This document shows positions 53,601 through 60,835 of a stretch of DNA of 64,000 nt, piece after piece; within the stretch, counting starts at the first letter, position 1; the number at the start of each line of letters is the position of its first letter. The stretch spans positions 32,328,367 to 32,392,366 of the forward strand of contig NC_092525.1 in the NCBI RefSeq assembly GCF_037038585.1. Reading direction: 5' to 3'. The DNA is from Patagioenas fasciata (taxonomy: Eukaryota; Chordata; Aves; Columbiformes; Columbidae). Under the pieces are notes generated by a model that was not told the origin of the DNA, did no database searches, and was given only the letters and a program-made list of their open reading frames with translations. A program made the position numbers and the translations under genes.

Positions 53601-56600
53601 ATACATCAAGTATATACAGCCTTTTACTTAACACCGAAAACAGTGGGAAGTAAGGAGTTTACAACTCAAAAACTGAAAGCTGAGTCTTCACTTGATGTGT
53701 GTTGTGGCTCACCACAAAGTCTGCCAGCAGCAAAAGCAGATACAGGTAAACAGTCAGATCATCTGACTAATACCAAAGTCAACAGAAAATTGAATTTTGC
53801 TTTCAGTAGAGAGCTAGATCTTTATTTATCCATACCGTTTCTTTCTCAAGTATAATAAAAATACAATGCTGCTGCTTCTGCTCATCAAGTACTACAGTGC
53901 AATTCTTTGAAGAATTTGAAAGTAAGAAAAATCATTGGTGTTTGGTATCTAATACTGCTGTTAGAATTTGGGAATGCGGTAGTGCCTCCGTTTTTCAGTA
54001 GCACTGATTTATTTCCAATTATATTGTTTGAGCAACACAAAGTTTTCTTAAAGGCAACAAAACTCTAGTGACCCAGATTACTTTCAGCCCATCCTTCATT
54101 GCATGAAATACTCACTCAACAGTACACATGAAATAAAAAATGATCCTTTCTGTATTATATTTATCTAGGAGGCAGATCTAAACAGGAGACTATTTACAAG
54201 AAATATGGAAACAGAGAATGCAACCATCGCTGTAAAAATAAAGATGCGTGTGGACATGACTGCTGTGAGTTTTCTTAAATCTACTATTTCTGTTACTTCC
54301 AGACAAATATAATTTAGAGTGGCTTCACTTATACCAATAGCTATGTTAACAGAAGCAATGTAAGCCAGAGAGGCTTGACTTGTTGCTATGATGCAGTCAT
54401 AAAATCAGTAATAAAAAGATTTGTTAATAACACTTGTGTAGGCACTACAATTATTAATATTTTTCAGAACATCTAGCATGTGATTCAAGAGGAATGCTAA
54501 GTTTATTAGATTTCATATAAATATTGGTATGTTACATCTTTTAGGATCTTTTAATAGAAGATACTAAGCTTAGTGGCAAAGTTTCCATTGATCTAGAAAG
54601 AATTAGGTTTTATCTAAACTAATCTGAAAATTACTTTTATTCCTTTCTTTTCAGGTAAAACTGGAGTACCTCCAAAGTCTGAGATAAATGGAGAGTCAAA
54701 GTTTTCTTTGTACCTAGCTGATTTAAGGAGCAGAAACTCAATTTCATCTGTACCCCCAGTAAAACGGTTAAAGGTTCATTTGAATACAGTCTACCATTGA
54801 ATAGATTTGGTTTTATCTGTTATGTGTCTGTATATATTGTTTGAAGAGATAATTTTATAACTAAATATGAACATTCTAGTTCATCTTTTCTGGTTGGAAT
54901 GCAAAAAGCTAAGAAGTACAAAGGTACCAAAGGTCCAGGAATCTTTGAGAGGTTCTGCTGCTCTTTGGAATGCTCCCAGTGATCCATTTCCGTGCATGTA
55001 CTCTCTGTTCTTACTTTTATGGCATTTGGTGGTGAGGTACAGAGACATCGTTGTAAGGTAATGTAGTGTGACTTGGTTTTAGCAAAATATTACCTGAATG
55101 GAAAGCAAGTAGTAGTATTTATCAGAGTAATGCTACTAAGAGATCTTTCTGCATTGACAGGTAGATCCGCTAGTTCATAAGAAAACCAAGCATGTTAGTT
55201 TTTAACCTCTGAAAGATTTCATGGCCTACACTTTATCCCTTTGAATGTAGTACTAAACTAGTTCTTTCTGCAGCAAGAATGGCATTTGAGATATTGGAGT
55301 GGTTTATTTCCTCTGCAGTTTTGTTTGCTTGTTTGTTTGCAATAGAGAATCAATGACAACAAGAAGAGCTTTTTCCAATACGTGGCAGATAAAACTAACA
55401 CCAGAGGCAATGTAGGCCCACTGATGAACGAGGTGGGTGCCCTGGTGACAGAAGATACGGAGAAGGCAGAGATACTGAATGCCTTCTTTGTCTCTGTCTA
55501 CGCTGCCGGAGGCTGTCCTGAGGAGCCCTGTACCTCTGAGGCCCCAGAGGAAGTCAGGACAATGGAGGAGTTTGCCTCAGTTGATGAGGACTGGGTTAGG
55601 GAGCAGTTAGGCAATCTGGACACCCATAAATCCATGGGTCCGGATGGGATGCACCTGCAGGTGCTGAGGGAGCTGGCTGAGGTCATTGCTGGACCACTCT
55701 CCATCATCTTTGCCAAGTCTTGAGAAATGGGAGAGGTGCCTGAGGACCGGAGAAAAGCAAATGTCACTCCAGTCTTCAAAAAGGGCAAGAAGGAGGACCT
55801 GGGTAACTATAGACCAGTCAGCCTCACCTCCATCCCTAGGCAACTGATGGAGCGACTTATCCTTGGTACAATCTCAAGGCATATCAGGGATAAGAGGATC
55901 ATTAGGGGCAGTCAACATGGCTTCACCAAGGGGAAGTCGTGCTTGACCAACCTCATTGACTTTTATGAGGACATAACAAGATGGATGGATGATGGCAGAG
56001 CAGTGGACGTGATCTACCTTGACTTGAGTAAGGCATTTGACACAGTCTCCCACAGCGTCCTTATAGCTAAACTGAGGGAGTGCGATCTGGATGAACGGCT
56101 AGTGAGGTGGACTGCAAACTGGCTGAAGGGAAGAAGCCAGAGAGTCGTGGTCAGTGGGGTGGAGTCCAGTTGGAGGCCTGTATCTAGTGGAGTGCCTCAG
56201 GGGTCAGAACTGGGGCCCATGTTATTCAATATATTCATTAATGATTTGGATGAGGGAACAAAGTGCACTGTCAGGAAGTTTGCTGATGACACGAAGCTGG
56301 GAGGAGTGGCTGACACGCCAGAAGGCTGTGCTGCCATCCAGAGACCTGGACAGGCTGGAGAGTTGGGCAGGGAAAAATTTAATGAAATATAACAAGGGAA
56401 AGTGTAGAGTCCTGCATCTGGGCAGGAACAAACCCCGGTTCCAGTATAAGTTGGAGAATGACCTATTAGGGAGCAGCGTACGGGAAAGGGACCTGGGGGT
56501 CCTGGTGGACAACAGGATGACCATGAGCCAGCACTGTGCCCTTGTGGCCAGGAAGGCCAATGGCGTCCTGGGGTGTATTAGAAGGGGGGTGGTTAGTAGG

Positions 56601-59600
56601 TTGAGAGAGGTTCTCCTTCCCCTCTACTCTGCCCTGGTGAGACCACACCTGGAATATTGTGTCCAGTTCTGGGCCCCTCAGTTCCAGAAGGACAGGGAAC
56701 CGCTGGAGAGAGTCCAGTGCGGGGCAAGGAAGTTGATGAAGGGAGTGGAGCACCTCCCTTATGAGGAAAGGCTGAGGAAGCTCGGTCTCTTTAGTTTGGA
56801 GAAGAGGAGACTGAGGGGTGACCTCATTGATGTTTATAAATATATAAAGGATGAGTGTCATGAGGATGGAGCCAGGCTCTTCTCAGTGACAACCAATGAT
56901 AGGACAAGGGGTAATGGGTTCAAACTGGAACGCAAAAGGTTCCACTTAAATTTGAGAATAAACTTCTTCTCGGTAAGGGTGACAGACACTGGAACAGGCT
57001 GCCCAGGGAGGCTGTGGAGTCTCCTACTCTGGAGACATCTAAAACCCGCCTGGACGCCTTCCTGTGTAACCTCATCTGGGTGTTCCTGCTTCGGCAGGGG
57101 GATTGGACTGGATGATCTTCTGAGGTCCCTTCCAATCCCTAACATTCTGTGATTCACCCTACAGATAATGAGAGCAATAAACAGTCTGACTTTGCTGGGG
57201 TGCTTGGATAACTCCACTAGAAGTGGAGTACTCCACATGTAATTCAAACCTTTTAAACTGATCATGTTAGATAATCAGAAAGATGTTATATATTATATTT
57301 AAAATTATGCTAACTTGATACAGTATTAATGATGTCATTAAGAATGTTAAAAAACAATGGGGTTTCATATTTTTATATCTTATTAGTTACAATAATCTGC
57401 TTTCTTTAGATGCAGATGTTAAATCAAGCTCCAAATGTGGATCTCAAACAATTTGGTTTTACTCCTAAACCTTCATTGCCGGCATTGCCAAGGTACTGAT
57501 TAATATAAGTAAAAAAATATAAATCTGACTTATTTTAGGTGGTATGATACATTATAACAACTAAAACCTATTTTCTTAATAAAATTATTTTGCAACTTTC
57601 TGCAGCTGTTTTACTGACATGTCACTGGTTTTGTTTGTTTGTGGGTTTTTTGTTTTTTAATAGGTCTAGCAATAAACAGTTGTCTTCATCACCTTCAGTG
57701 GACCAGGTAGATAACGTTAATAGCTTAGGAGTATCTCAGAAACAACTGCAATCCTGGAATTATGGAAAGACTAGTAAGTTATTGCTAATGTTCGAAATTA
57801 TTATTTTCACTGTTTTAACTTGAATATACTGGTAAACTCAAACTTGCTGTAATCACTACAGCAACCAGTATAGCATTATAGGACACTGAAAGTATAGGGA
57901 AATATAGTGGCCTTAACTGGCTTTCTTTCTGGTGACAGTAACAATTTCTAATGTTGATCTAAGCATCCAAATGTACTTTTAAATAAAACAGTAATGACTA
58001 TATCAAACATATGAGGCTCCAAATCTATAAATACTTCTTGAAAGGTATGGCTGTAGTGTATTTCCACTGAAGCCACTTGTAATAAAAGTGGCATTTTACC
58101 CCTATGTCTATATATTTTATTCTTTTCCCTTTCTGCTGGAATAAGTTAGTGAAATACGAGCTTTTGTTGGTAGTTGACAAAATGTGACCATTTCAACAGA
58201 TCGAACAACTGGTCATAAAACATGCAACAGTTTATGTTGTACTTATCCATTACAAATGTATTACATCTTTCTCTTGGAAACATTCACTATAAGTGCGTGA
58301 GAAGAGCCAACAGACAATGGCATTAAAAAAAAAAAAAAGTTTAAAATCTTTGCTTCATAACTTGACTGATACAGATAAAAGCAGATCTTGTTTTTTCAGA
58401 TGCGTTGGATGTGGACTTTGAACTGAGAGAAGATGTTTGGGATGACATTGATGATGAGAAATTAGTATTTGCTAGCAATTTTGCCAATAGAGAATCAGGT
58501 AAGGTTTTTTTAACAAAATTATTTGTTTCCTACTCACAAATCGTTTCACAGGCTGTTATTTGAGAACAATTTTATGTTCTACCTGAAATTTTTTGGTTAA
58601 TTGACTTGACCACCGGGTTTCTTACTCTACCTTGAATGTCTCCTATATTAGAACAAATCTAATACAGAAGGGAGGGTTGAGAAAGTAATAATTACAATTT
58701 TTTTGCTGGCCTGCAGCTGCATGTCTGTTAATTTATCTGACTGCTTACCTCTGCTTATCTTTTACATTAGCCCAAAACCCATAGAAGGAATATTTCAAGT
58801 GTTAAGACATTTGGATAATTTTCAAATTATTATTATAATATTATGTAAAATGTTTACCAGGGGCTTTGGCTATTTTGTGACTCAGTTTTTAAAACTTTCA
58901 TTCTTATATGAAACATGGAAATATCTGCTTTCAAATTCCAGATAAGTGTGAACCACTTTGCCAATATCCAAGCAGCAAAGCCACAAATGACATTTCAATA
59001 GAGTAAGTAAGCATTCTATAATTAATTACAATTTTATTCAGTTAAAAATATTGTCTGTATTTCATGTGTATCTGTATGATTAAATGTATAGAAGGTTGTT
59101 CAGTTATAAAAGTAAGTGAAATGTCATCTTACAAAATGTATGAATTGTTGAATTATTTGAATTTTTTTAAACGTAAGTATGGAGGAAAATAAATAGAAAA
59201 TCCTGAACTGAAAAATAAATAATTTTGCCCTTCTGTAAATATACTTAAATTATTCAACTTGATATTTTCAGTTTATGCACATTAAAAGATGAGACCAATA
59301 TTCAGAACTCAGTCCTTTCTGTGGTTAATAGCACATCAAAAGCAAATTTATCTGTACAGAGTGGAAATGCAGATATGGTGAGTAAAAATATTTTGATTAG
59401 AGAATTTCTTGTGTAAATATATTTACGATGTCTGACTTAAGAATTAGTTTGGACATACTGAATTTCTGAACCTTTTTGTATTGTCCAAATACACATGCAT
59501 CCTGTGTTAGGTGATACTCATGAAACAAAGAACTAGGACTTGAATTTACTTTATATAGCAGACTTCAAAACTATTTACTCAGTTTGATTGCTATTCTGCA

Positions 59601-60262
59601 AGTCATCCAGTATGTAATGATATTTATCATTTGCTTGGTCCTTGTCAAATACCATAATATCAGTATAAATATCTGTACTACATACTACAACAATCTGGCA
59701 GTTCCTCTCTTGGTTAGTTATTTTAATCATATACAATTTTTAACATTTACATTGCAGTTCAGTTTTCAAGAAAAAAACCACTCAAATCTTTCACAAGAGC
59801 TGAAAACTGTCCAATGTTCTTCGATCTCAAAAATAATCTCAGACTCTTCTAAATTTACTAGGAAAGAGGATTTTTTCATTTTCACAAAGGAATATGAAAA
59901 AGAAGTGGATCCCAGGTAATAAAAGGTTATGTATGTTTTTCTGTTGCCTCAGTGTTCCAGTGCTTAGTTCTTCATGGAACACAGATGTTTAGGTGATGTG
60001 TTAATTTATAACATTCATTTTTAAAAGATGAATTTTCACAATAATGGTAGCAATTAACTTTTCTTGGAAAGAAAAATTTACTTTAAAATTATGTTGCCTG
60101 TAATGGTATGTCTTGACTAAACTTCATATAATGTTCCTAATTTCATAGGTTTTGATCTACCTAATTTTTTTTTTTGTTTACTTAATCTTCCTTAGATACC
60201 TTCTTGATGATGAAATCAGTGATGTCAAGCCCTTTCTTGGAATATTTGATGGCCTTTTGTAA
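23530..60262 (+). CDS. HFM1: HFM1, meiotic ATP-dependent DNA helicase (MER3 family), 38 coding exons, complete
   Basis: Spliced gene of 38 coding exons totalling 4,329 nt, 1,442 residues. HFM1/MER3 is a Ski2-like superfamily 2 helicase that acts in the nucleus in meiotic prophase, processing recombination intermediates toward crossovers and supporting synapsis. Seen in the sequence: Q-motif-like block with Q294, Walker A APTGSGKT (312-319), motif Ia (346-351), TGD (374-376), TTPEKWD (393-399), DEVH box (420-423), SAT (467-469), HHAG (596-599), motif V (about 622-633), motif [10 protein letters not shown] (660-667), a Sec63-like region (about 750-1060), a Cys/His cluster (1161-1176) and an acidic DDIDDE stretch (1294-1299). 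The start was chosen because residues 1-15 align with the start of human HFM1 (recalled), although the frame stays open upstream to the acceptor at 23501. No stop or frameshift was found. Transcript evidence was not available; junctions are inferred from GT/AG sites, phase and homology. Confidence 0.97.
23968..24089 (+). CDS. HFM1: HFM1 coding exon 2, residues 24-65
   Basis: Encodes the conserved Trp-Leu-Ala-Pro-Ala-Pro segment and a Glu-rich stretch ending in Ile-His-Met. Acceptor aaaatag, donor gtaaaa. A CR1 fragment begins only a few bases past the donor. Confidence 0.93.
24094..24207 (-). mobile_element. Short CR1 3' end, antisense, in HFM1 intron 2
   Basis: Reads atagaatagaatcacaggg, then gtctggaaaacacctttaag and atcattaagtccaac, the reverse complement of a common avian CR1 3' terminus with its 8-bp tail repeats. 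It begins within about five bases of the exon 2 donor. The distal boundary is approximate. Confidence 0.8.
25525..25846 (+). CDS. HFM1: HFM1 coding exon 3, residues 65-172
   Basis: Largest coding exon (322 nt). It encodes a low-conservation, Ser/Lys/Glu-rich N-terminal tail with no recognisable fold, ending in STFRK, which matches the human STSVFRKR region. Acceptor tttgtag, donor gtacat. Confidence 0.93.
26592..26857 (+). CDS. HFM1: HFM1 coding exon 4, residues 172-261
   Basis: Continues the disordered N-terminal tail, beginning SLFKAS and ending SEILDIT before a split Gly codon. It is divergent from human, but phase and both splice sites (ttttgcag and gtaatt) fit. Confidence 0.92.
27317..27350. 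repeat. (GTTT)n simple repeat in HFM1 intron 4
   Basis: Several GTTT units followed by mixed T-rich sequence, likely remains of a microsatellite. Confidence 0.8.
27575..28205 (+). mobile_element. Decayed CR1 LINE fragment in HFM1 intron 4
   Basis: Degenerate reverse-transcriptase matches ([26 protein letters not shown]) jump at about 27845 directly to a later part of ORF2 ([30 protein letters not shown]). An internal stretch including the FADD active-site motif is deleted. Many frameshifts; old and inactive. The 3' boundary is uncertain. Confidence 0.8.
28366..28413 (+). CDS. HFM1: HFM1 coding exon 5, residues 261-277
   Basis: Short 48-nt exon ending LRAVTEI, matching human LKAVTEI just before the helicase core. 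Acceptor tttag, donor gtatcc. Identified by phase and homology, since it is too short to stand out alone. Confidence 0.9.
29936..30006 (+). CDS. HFM1: HFM1 coding exon 6, residues 277-300 (Q-motif region)
   Basis: Encodes [18 protein letters not shown]. Gln294 is the likely Q-motif glutamine that contacts adenine in Ski2-like helicases. Acceptor tcaag, donor gtaagt, ending in phase 0. Confidence 0.93.
30007..31572 (+). other. HFM1: HFM1 intron 6
   Basis: No second gene seen. A purine-rich stretch (about 30830-31080; aggaggaagg-type) is open on both strands but has no coding character. Confidence 0.7.
31573..31705 (+). CDS. HFM1: HFM1 coding exon 7, residues 301-345 (Walker A)
   Basis: Carries motif I APTGSGKT (312-319) with Lys318 as the phosphate-binding lysine, then the [11 protein letters not shown] helix. 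Acceptor ttcctag, donor gtaagt. The ATP-binding motif is intact. Confidence 0.97.
31706..33686 (+). other. HFM1: HFM1 intron 7 with inverted repeats of unknown origin
   Basis: Contains short inverted repeats: ccagtggaat (32625-32634) with attccactgg (32860-32869), and aatcactagct (32761-32771) with agctagtgatt (32852-32862). The stretch 32600-33400 has mixed composition unlike the flanking AT-rich intron and may be an old transposon relic. No gene. Confidence 0.45.
33687..33838 (+). CDS. HFM1: HFM1 coding exon 8, residues 345-395 (motifs Ia, Ib)
   Basis: Encodes [14 protein letters not shown] (motif Ia), ELTGDT (374-376 TGD) and ends at TTP of the TTPEKWD motif. Acceptor ttttag, donor gtaggt, phase 0 at the end. 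Confidence 0.97.
34193..34270 (+). CDS. HFM1: HFM1 coding exon 9, residues 396-421
   Basis: Encodes [10 protein letters not shown] and ends LFLIDE. The DEVH box is split by an intron after Glu421. A long poly-T tract leads into the acceptor ctcctag; donor gtaaga. Confidence 0.97.
34396..34557 (+). CDS. HFM1: HFM1 coding exon 10, residues 422-475 (DEVH end, SAT)
   Basis: Starts with Val422-His423, completing the DEVH box, and carries motif III SAT (467-469) within [12 protein letters not shown] loop at about 446-461 ([11 protein letters not shown]) differs from human and matches a known variable insert position. Confidence 0.97.
34995..35195 (+). CDS. HFM1: HFM1 coding exon 11, residues 476-542
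   Basis: Encodes [21 protein letters not shown] and the QKPALV strand that opens RecA domain 2. Acceptor taaag is weaker than its neighbours; donor gtacag. Phase 0 at both ends. Confidence 0.96.
35281..35369 (+). CDS. HFM1: HFM1 coding exon 12, residues 543-572 (motif IV region)
   Basis: Encodes [15 protein letters not shown], the motif IV segment of RecA domain 2. The preceding intron is only 85 nt. Donor gtattt, last codon split after two bases. Confidence 0.96.
36285..36328 (+). CDS. HFM1: HFM1 coding exon 13, residues 572-587
   Basis: Smallest coding exon (44 nt). Encodes [14 protein letters not shown], corresponding to human LQKYAYSVRDSKLR. Acceptor ggatag, donor gtaaat. Required to keep frame between exons 12 and 14. 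Confidence 0.93.
36420..36521 (+). CDS. HFM1: HFM1 coding exon 14, residues 587-621
   Basis: Encodes [12 protein letters not shown] (HHAG at 596-599, typical of Ski2-like helicases) and [11 protein letters not shown]. It is separated from exon 13 by a 91-nt intron. Donor gtaagt. Confidence 0.96.
36522..38470 (+). other. HFM1: HFM1 intron 14
   Basis: About 36700-37500 is of more balanced base composition than the rest and may be an old, unclassified repeat. No open frame with a recognisable domain. Confidence 0.5.
38471..38616 (+). CDS. HFM1: HFM1 coding exon 15, residues 621-669 (motifs V, VI)
   Basis: Encodes [14 protein letters not shown] (motif V) and QMIGRAGRP (motif VI, 660-668) with both arginine-finger candidates, Arg664 and Arg667. 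Acceptor aatgtag, donor gtaagt. Confidence 0.97.
38617..40091 (+). other. HFM1: HFM1 intron 15
   Basis: AT-rich intron sequence with no recognised repeat or gene. Confidence 0.6.
40092..40186 (+). CDS. HFM1: HFM1 coding exon 16, residues 670-701
   Basis: Encodes [19 protein letters not shown], start of the winged-helix region after the helicase core. Acceptor tttttcag, donor gtaacc. Confidence 0.95.
40947..41080 (+). CDS. HFM1: HFM1 coding exon 17, residues 701-746
   Basis: Encodes [16 protein letters not shown] and [15 protein letters not shown], the winged-helix/ratchet region. The donor gtttgt departs from consensus at position 3, but the phase-1 end joins exon 18 correctly. Confidence 0.95.
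42008..42055 (+). CDS. HFM1: HFM1 coding exon 18, residues 746-762
   Basis: Short exon encoding [15 protein letters not shown], matching human FASGLNKDGIEAKLQ. Acceptor catgaag, donor gtaagt. Confidence 0.93.
42056..44007 (+). other. HFM1: HFM1 intron 18
   Basis: AT-rich. A short near-duplicate of aaaatgtaaaca lies around 42465-42498. Open frames carry no domain. Confidence 0.6.
44008..44088 (+). CDS. HFM1: HFM1 coding exon 19, residues 762-789
   Basis: Encodes [20 protein letters not shown] and FKPT. Acceptor gtttacag, donor gtaaca, both ends in phase 1. Confidence 0.95.
44704..44795 (+). CDS. HFM1: HFM1 coding exon 20, residues 789-819
   Basis: Encodes [18 protein letters not shown], the start of the Sec63 homology region in Ski2-like helicases. 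Acceptor ttttacag, donor gtaatt, ending in phase 0. Confidence 0.95.
45593..45699 (+). CDS. HFM1: HFM1 coding exon 21, residues 820-855 (Sec63 domain)
   Basis: Encodes [20 protein letters not shown], closely matching human. Acceptor gttacag, donor gtagaa. Confidence 0.95.
45788..45835 (+). CDS. HFM1: HFM1 coding exon 22, residues 855-871 (Sec63 domain)
   Basis: Short exon encoding [16 protein letters not shown], near-identical to human, after an 88-nt intron. Acceptor tgtatag, donor gtaaat. Confidence 0.94.
46035..46132 (+). CDS. HFM1: HFM1 coding exon 23, residues 871-904 (Sec63 domain)
   Basis: Encodes [20 protein letters not shown] and ends Thr-Arg-T. I placed the donor at gtatgg (46133), not at gtaaaa five bases later, because only the former rebuilds the Trp codon and the LSDF continuation seen in the next exon and in human. 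Confidence 0.93.
46219..46350 (+). CDS. HFM1: HFM1 coding exon 24, residues 904-948 (Sec63 domain)
   Basis: Encodes [31 protein letters not shown] and VSKQLEKI. Acceptor ttttacag, donor gtaggt. It is followed by the longest HFM1 intron in this window (about 2.7 kb). Confidence 0.95.
46351..49062 (+). other. HFM1: HFM1 intron 24, the longest here
   Basis: About 47040-47340 is richer in GC than its flanks and could be an old dispersed repeat, unclassified. No additional exon needed: exons 24 and 25 join in phase. Confidence 0.5.
49063..49148 (+). CDS. HFM1: HFM1 coding exon 25, residues 948-976 (Sec63 domain)
   Basis: Encodes [20 protein letters not shown] and RELEL. Acceptor ttcacag, donor gtaatt, phase 0 at the end. 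Confidence 0.95.
50116..50199 (+). CDS. HFM1: HFM1 coding exon 26, residues 977-1004
   Basis: Encodes [14 protein letters not shown] and [10 protein letters not shown]. The NRHPPFG motif is conserved in Sec63 domains of this family. Acceptor tttgcag, donor gtaaat, followed by a poly-T run. Confidence 0.95.
51097..51254 (+). CDS. HFM1: HFM1 coding exon 27, residues 1005-1057
   Basis: Encodes [35 protein letters not shown] and NADNQVIF, the terminal beta-sandwich of the Sec63 region. Donor gtatgt splits the Met1057 codon after two bases. Confidence 0.95.
51963..52066 (+). CDS. HFM1: HFM1 coding exon 28, residues 1057-1092
   Basis: Encodes [19 protein letters not shown] and SINLISSDY. Acceptor attacag, donor gtaggt. 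This is the end of the Sec63-like region. Confidence 0.95.
52067..53589 (+). other. HFM1: HFM1 intron 28
   Basis: AT-rich intron, no recognised element. Confidence 0.6.
53590..53745 (+). CDS. HFM1: HFM1 coding exon 29, residues 1092-1144
   Basis: Begins [17 protein letters not shown], matching human VGLDIQQKLTVFYLEPK, then enters a divergent Ser/Lys-rich linker. Acceptor ttcaaag, donor gtaaac. Confidence 0.93.
54169..54264 (+). CDS. HFM1: HFM1 coding exon 30, residues 1144-1176 (Cys/His cluster)
   Basis: Encodes [20 protein letters not shown]: Cys1161, Cys1165, Cys1171, His1173, Cys1175 and Cys1176. The human protein has the same spacing. This is likely a small zinc-binding module. Donor gtgagt splits the last Cys codon. 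Confidence 0.95.
54655..54773 (+). CDS. HFM1: HFM1 coding exon 31, residues 1176-1215
   Basis: Encodes [11 protein letters not shown] and [10 protein letters not shown], a conserved basic patch that could serve in nuclear import (inference). The donor gttcat is weak, but only this site meets exon 32 in frame. A 2.6-kb intron with a CR1 LINE follows. Confidence 0.9.
55345..57155 (+). mobile_element. CR1 LINE with most of the reverse transcriptase, in HFM1 intron 31
   Basis: Truncated at its 5' end, the element carries the region upstream of the reverse transcriptase, the catalytic domain and the 3' end. Visible motifs are [13 protein letters not shown] (about 56010-56055), [10 protein letters not shown] (about 56190-56220), FADDTKL (56279-56299), the RKANGVLGC and [20 protein letters not shown] segments, and the tail attctgtgattc (57144-57155). 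Two lesions break the frame: a TGA at 55721-55723 where the family usually has Trp, and a one-base shift near 56342. It lies in the sense orientation between exons 31 and 32 and is much less decayed than the other two coding-derived copies in this window, so probably the youngest of them. Confidence 0.95.
57410..57492 (+). CDS. HFM1: HFM1 coding exon 32, residues 1216-1243
   Basis: Encodes [18 protein letters not shown], almost identical to human [17 protein letters not shown]. Such conservation in an otherwise loose tail suggests a short binding motif. Acceptor tctttag, donor gtactg. Confidence 0.95.
57664..57773 (+). CDS. HFM1: HFM1 coding exon 33, residues 1243-1280
   Basis: Divergent Ser/Gln-rich tail segment ([15 protein letters not shown], then SWNYGKT). 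Acceptor after a T-rich tract (taatag), donor gtaagt, phase 1 at the end. Confidence 0.88.
58400..58498 (+). CDS. HFM1: HFM1 coding exon 34, residues 1280-1313
   Basis: Encodes [17 protein letters not shown], aligning with human NVNFELGNEVWDDFDDE. This conserved acidic Trp-containing motif may bind a partner protein. Acceptor ttttcag, donor gtaagg. Confidence 0.94.
58942..59002 (+). CDS. HFM1: HFM1 coding exon 35, residues 1313-1333
   Basis: Short 61-nt exon in the poorly conserved tail ([16 protein letters not shown]). Supported by phase, acceptor attccag and a consensus gtaagt donor rather than by strong homology. Confidence 0.83.
59272..59377 (+). CDS. HFM1: HFM1 coding exon 36, residues 1333-1368
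   Basis: Ser/Asn-rich tail exon with weak homology. Acceptor attttcag, donor gtgagt, ending in phase 0. It fits the reading frame on both sides. Confidence 0.83.
59758..59915 (+). CDS. HFM1: HFM1 coding exon 37, residues 1369-1421
   Basis: Encodes [17 protein letters not shown] and [16 protein letters not shown], aligning with human FQERKPQNLSPEIEK and KVDFFIRNSECKKEVD. Acceptor attgcag, donor gtaata. Confidence 0.93.
60196..60262 (+). CDS. HFM1: HFM1 coding exon 38 with stop, residues 1421-1442
   Basis: Encodes the conserved extreme C-terminus [11 protein letters not shown] (human KSLLGIFDGIF), then TAA at 60260-60262. Acceptor ccttag follows a long T tract. Confidence 0.95.
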
Positions 60263-60835
60263 AACATAACTAAATATATTGTAAGTGCTGGGGAAAAAAA
60301 GTTACAGTCGTTTTTACTGAGCGAAGCCTTCAGATTCAGCTAAGAGAATTTGATTTCTGTTGTATACCTATTTACCAATAGCTGGATTGCTGCATAGAGT
60401 AGATAATAGCAAAACTGATGTCTGATTTGTGGAATTCTAGGTATATTATCTTATTTTGAAATGCACTTAAGTATTTGTCCTTGCTGTTTTCAGGATTACA
60501 AAGAAAAATATTGGAATATGTAAAAGGAAAATAGTTCTCAATCTGAAGGTCCTTTTATAGAAAAAGTAAAAATCACATAAGGGAAAGCAAGCTGTTTATT
60601 ATGTGCCCTGCTCACAAGGACTCTTTAAATGAGTGAAGGATTCTTTCTTCAGAAATTTCTCAGTGTTCGTTTGGTTTTGTCTTTCAGTTTCTGTAATACT
60701 GAATTTTTCATAGCAATGATTCTGTAAAATGATTAGATTTACAAGTAAAAGCAATAGAACGGTAAGTTATTTTAGACTGTATTCCTTTTGACAGTGTTAT
60801 CAACTTGTTAATAAAAAAATGCAACTTCCTTCAAA
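60263..60835 (+). other. HFM1: HFM1 3' UTR (end inferred)
   Basis: AT-rich sequence after the stop, running to a likely cleavage point shortly after the AATAAA at 60810. The exact end is inferred to within about 20 bases. Confidence 0.65.
60810..60815 (+). terminator. Polyadenylation signal AATAAA for HFM1
   Basis: A canonical hexamer lies about 550 nt past the HFM1 stop, followed at 60839-60847 by a GT-rich stretch (atgtgtttc) resembling the downstream element. It is the best candidate for the HFM1 transcript end. Confidence 0.65.

Noticed and set aside
56222..56861. Minus-strand frames across the intron 31 CR1
   Set aside because: They are reverse-strand shadows of CR1 ORF2.
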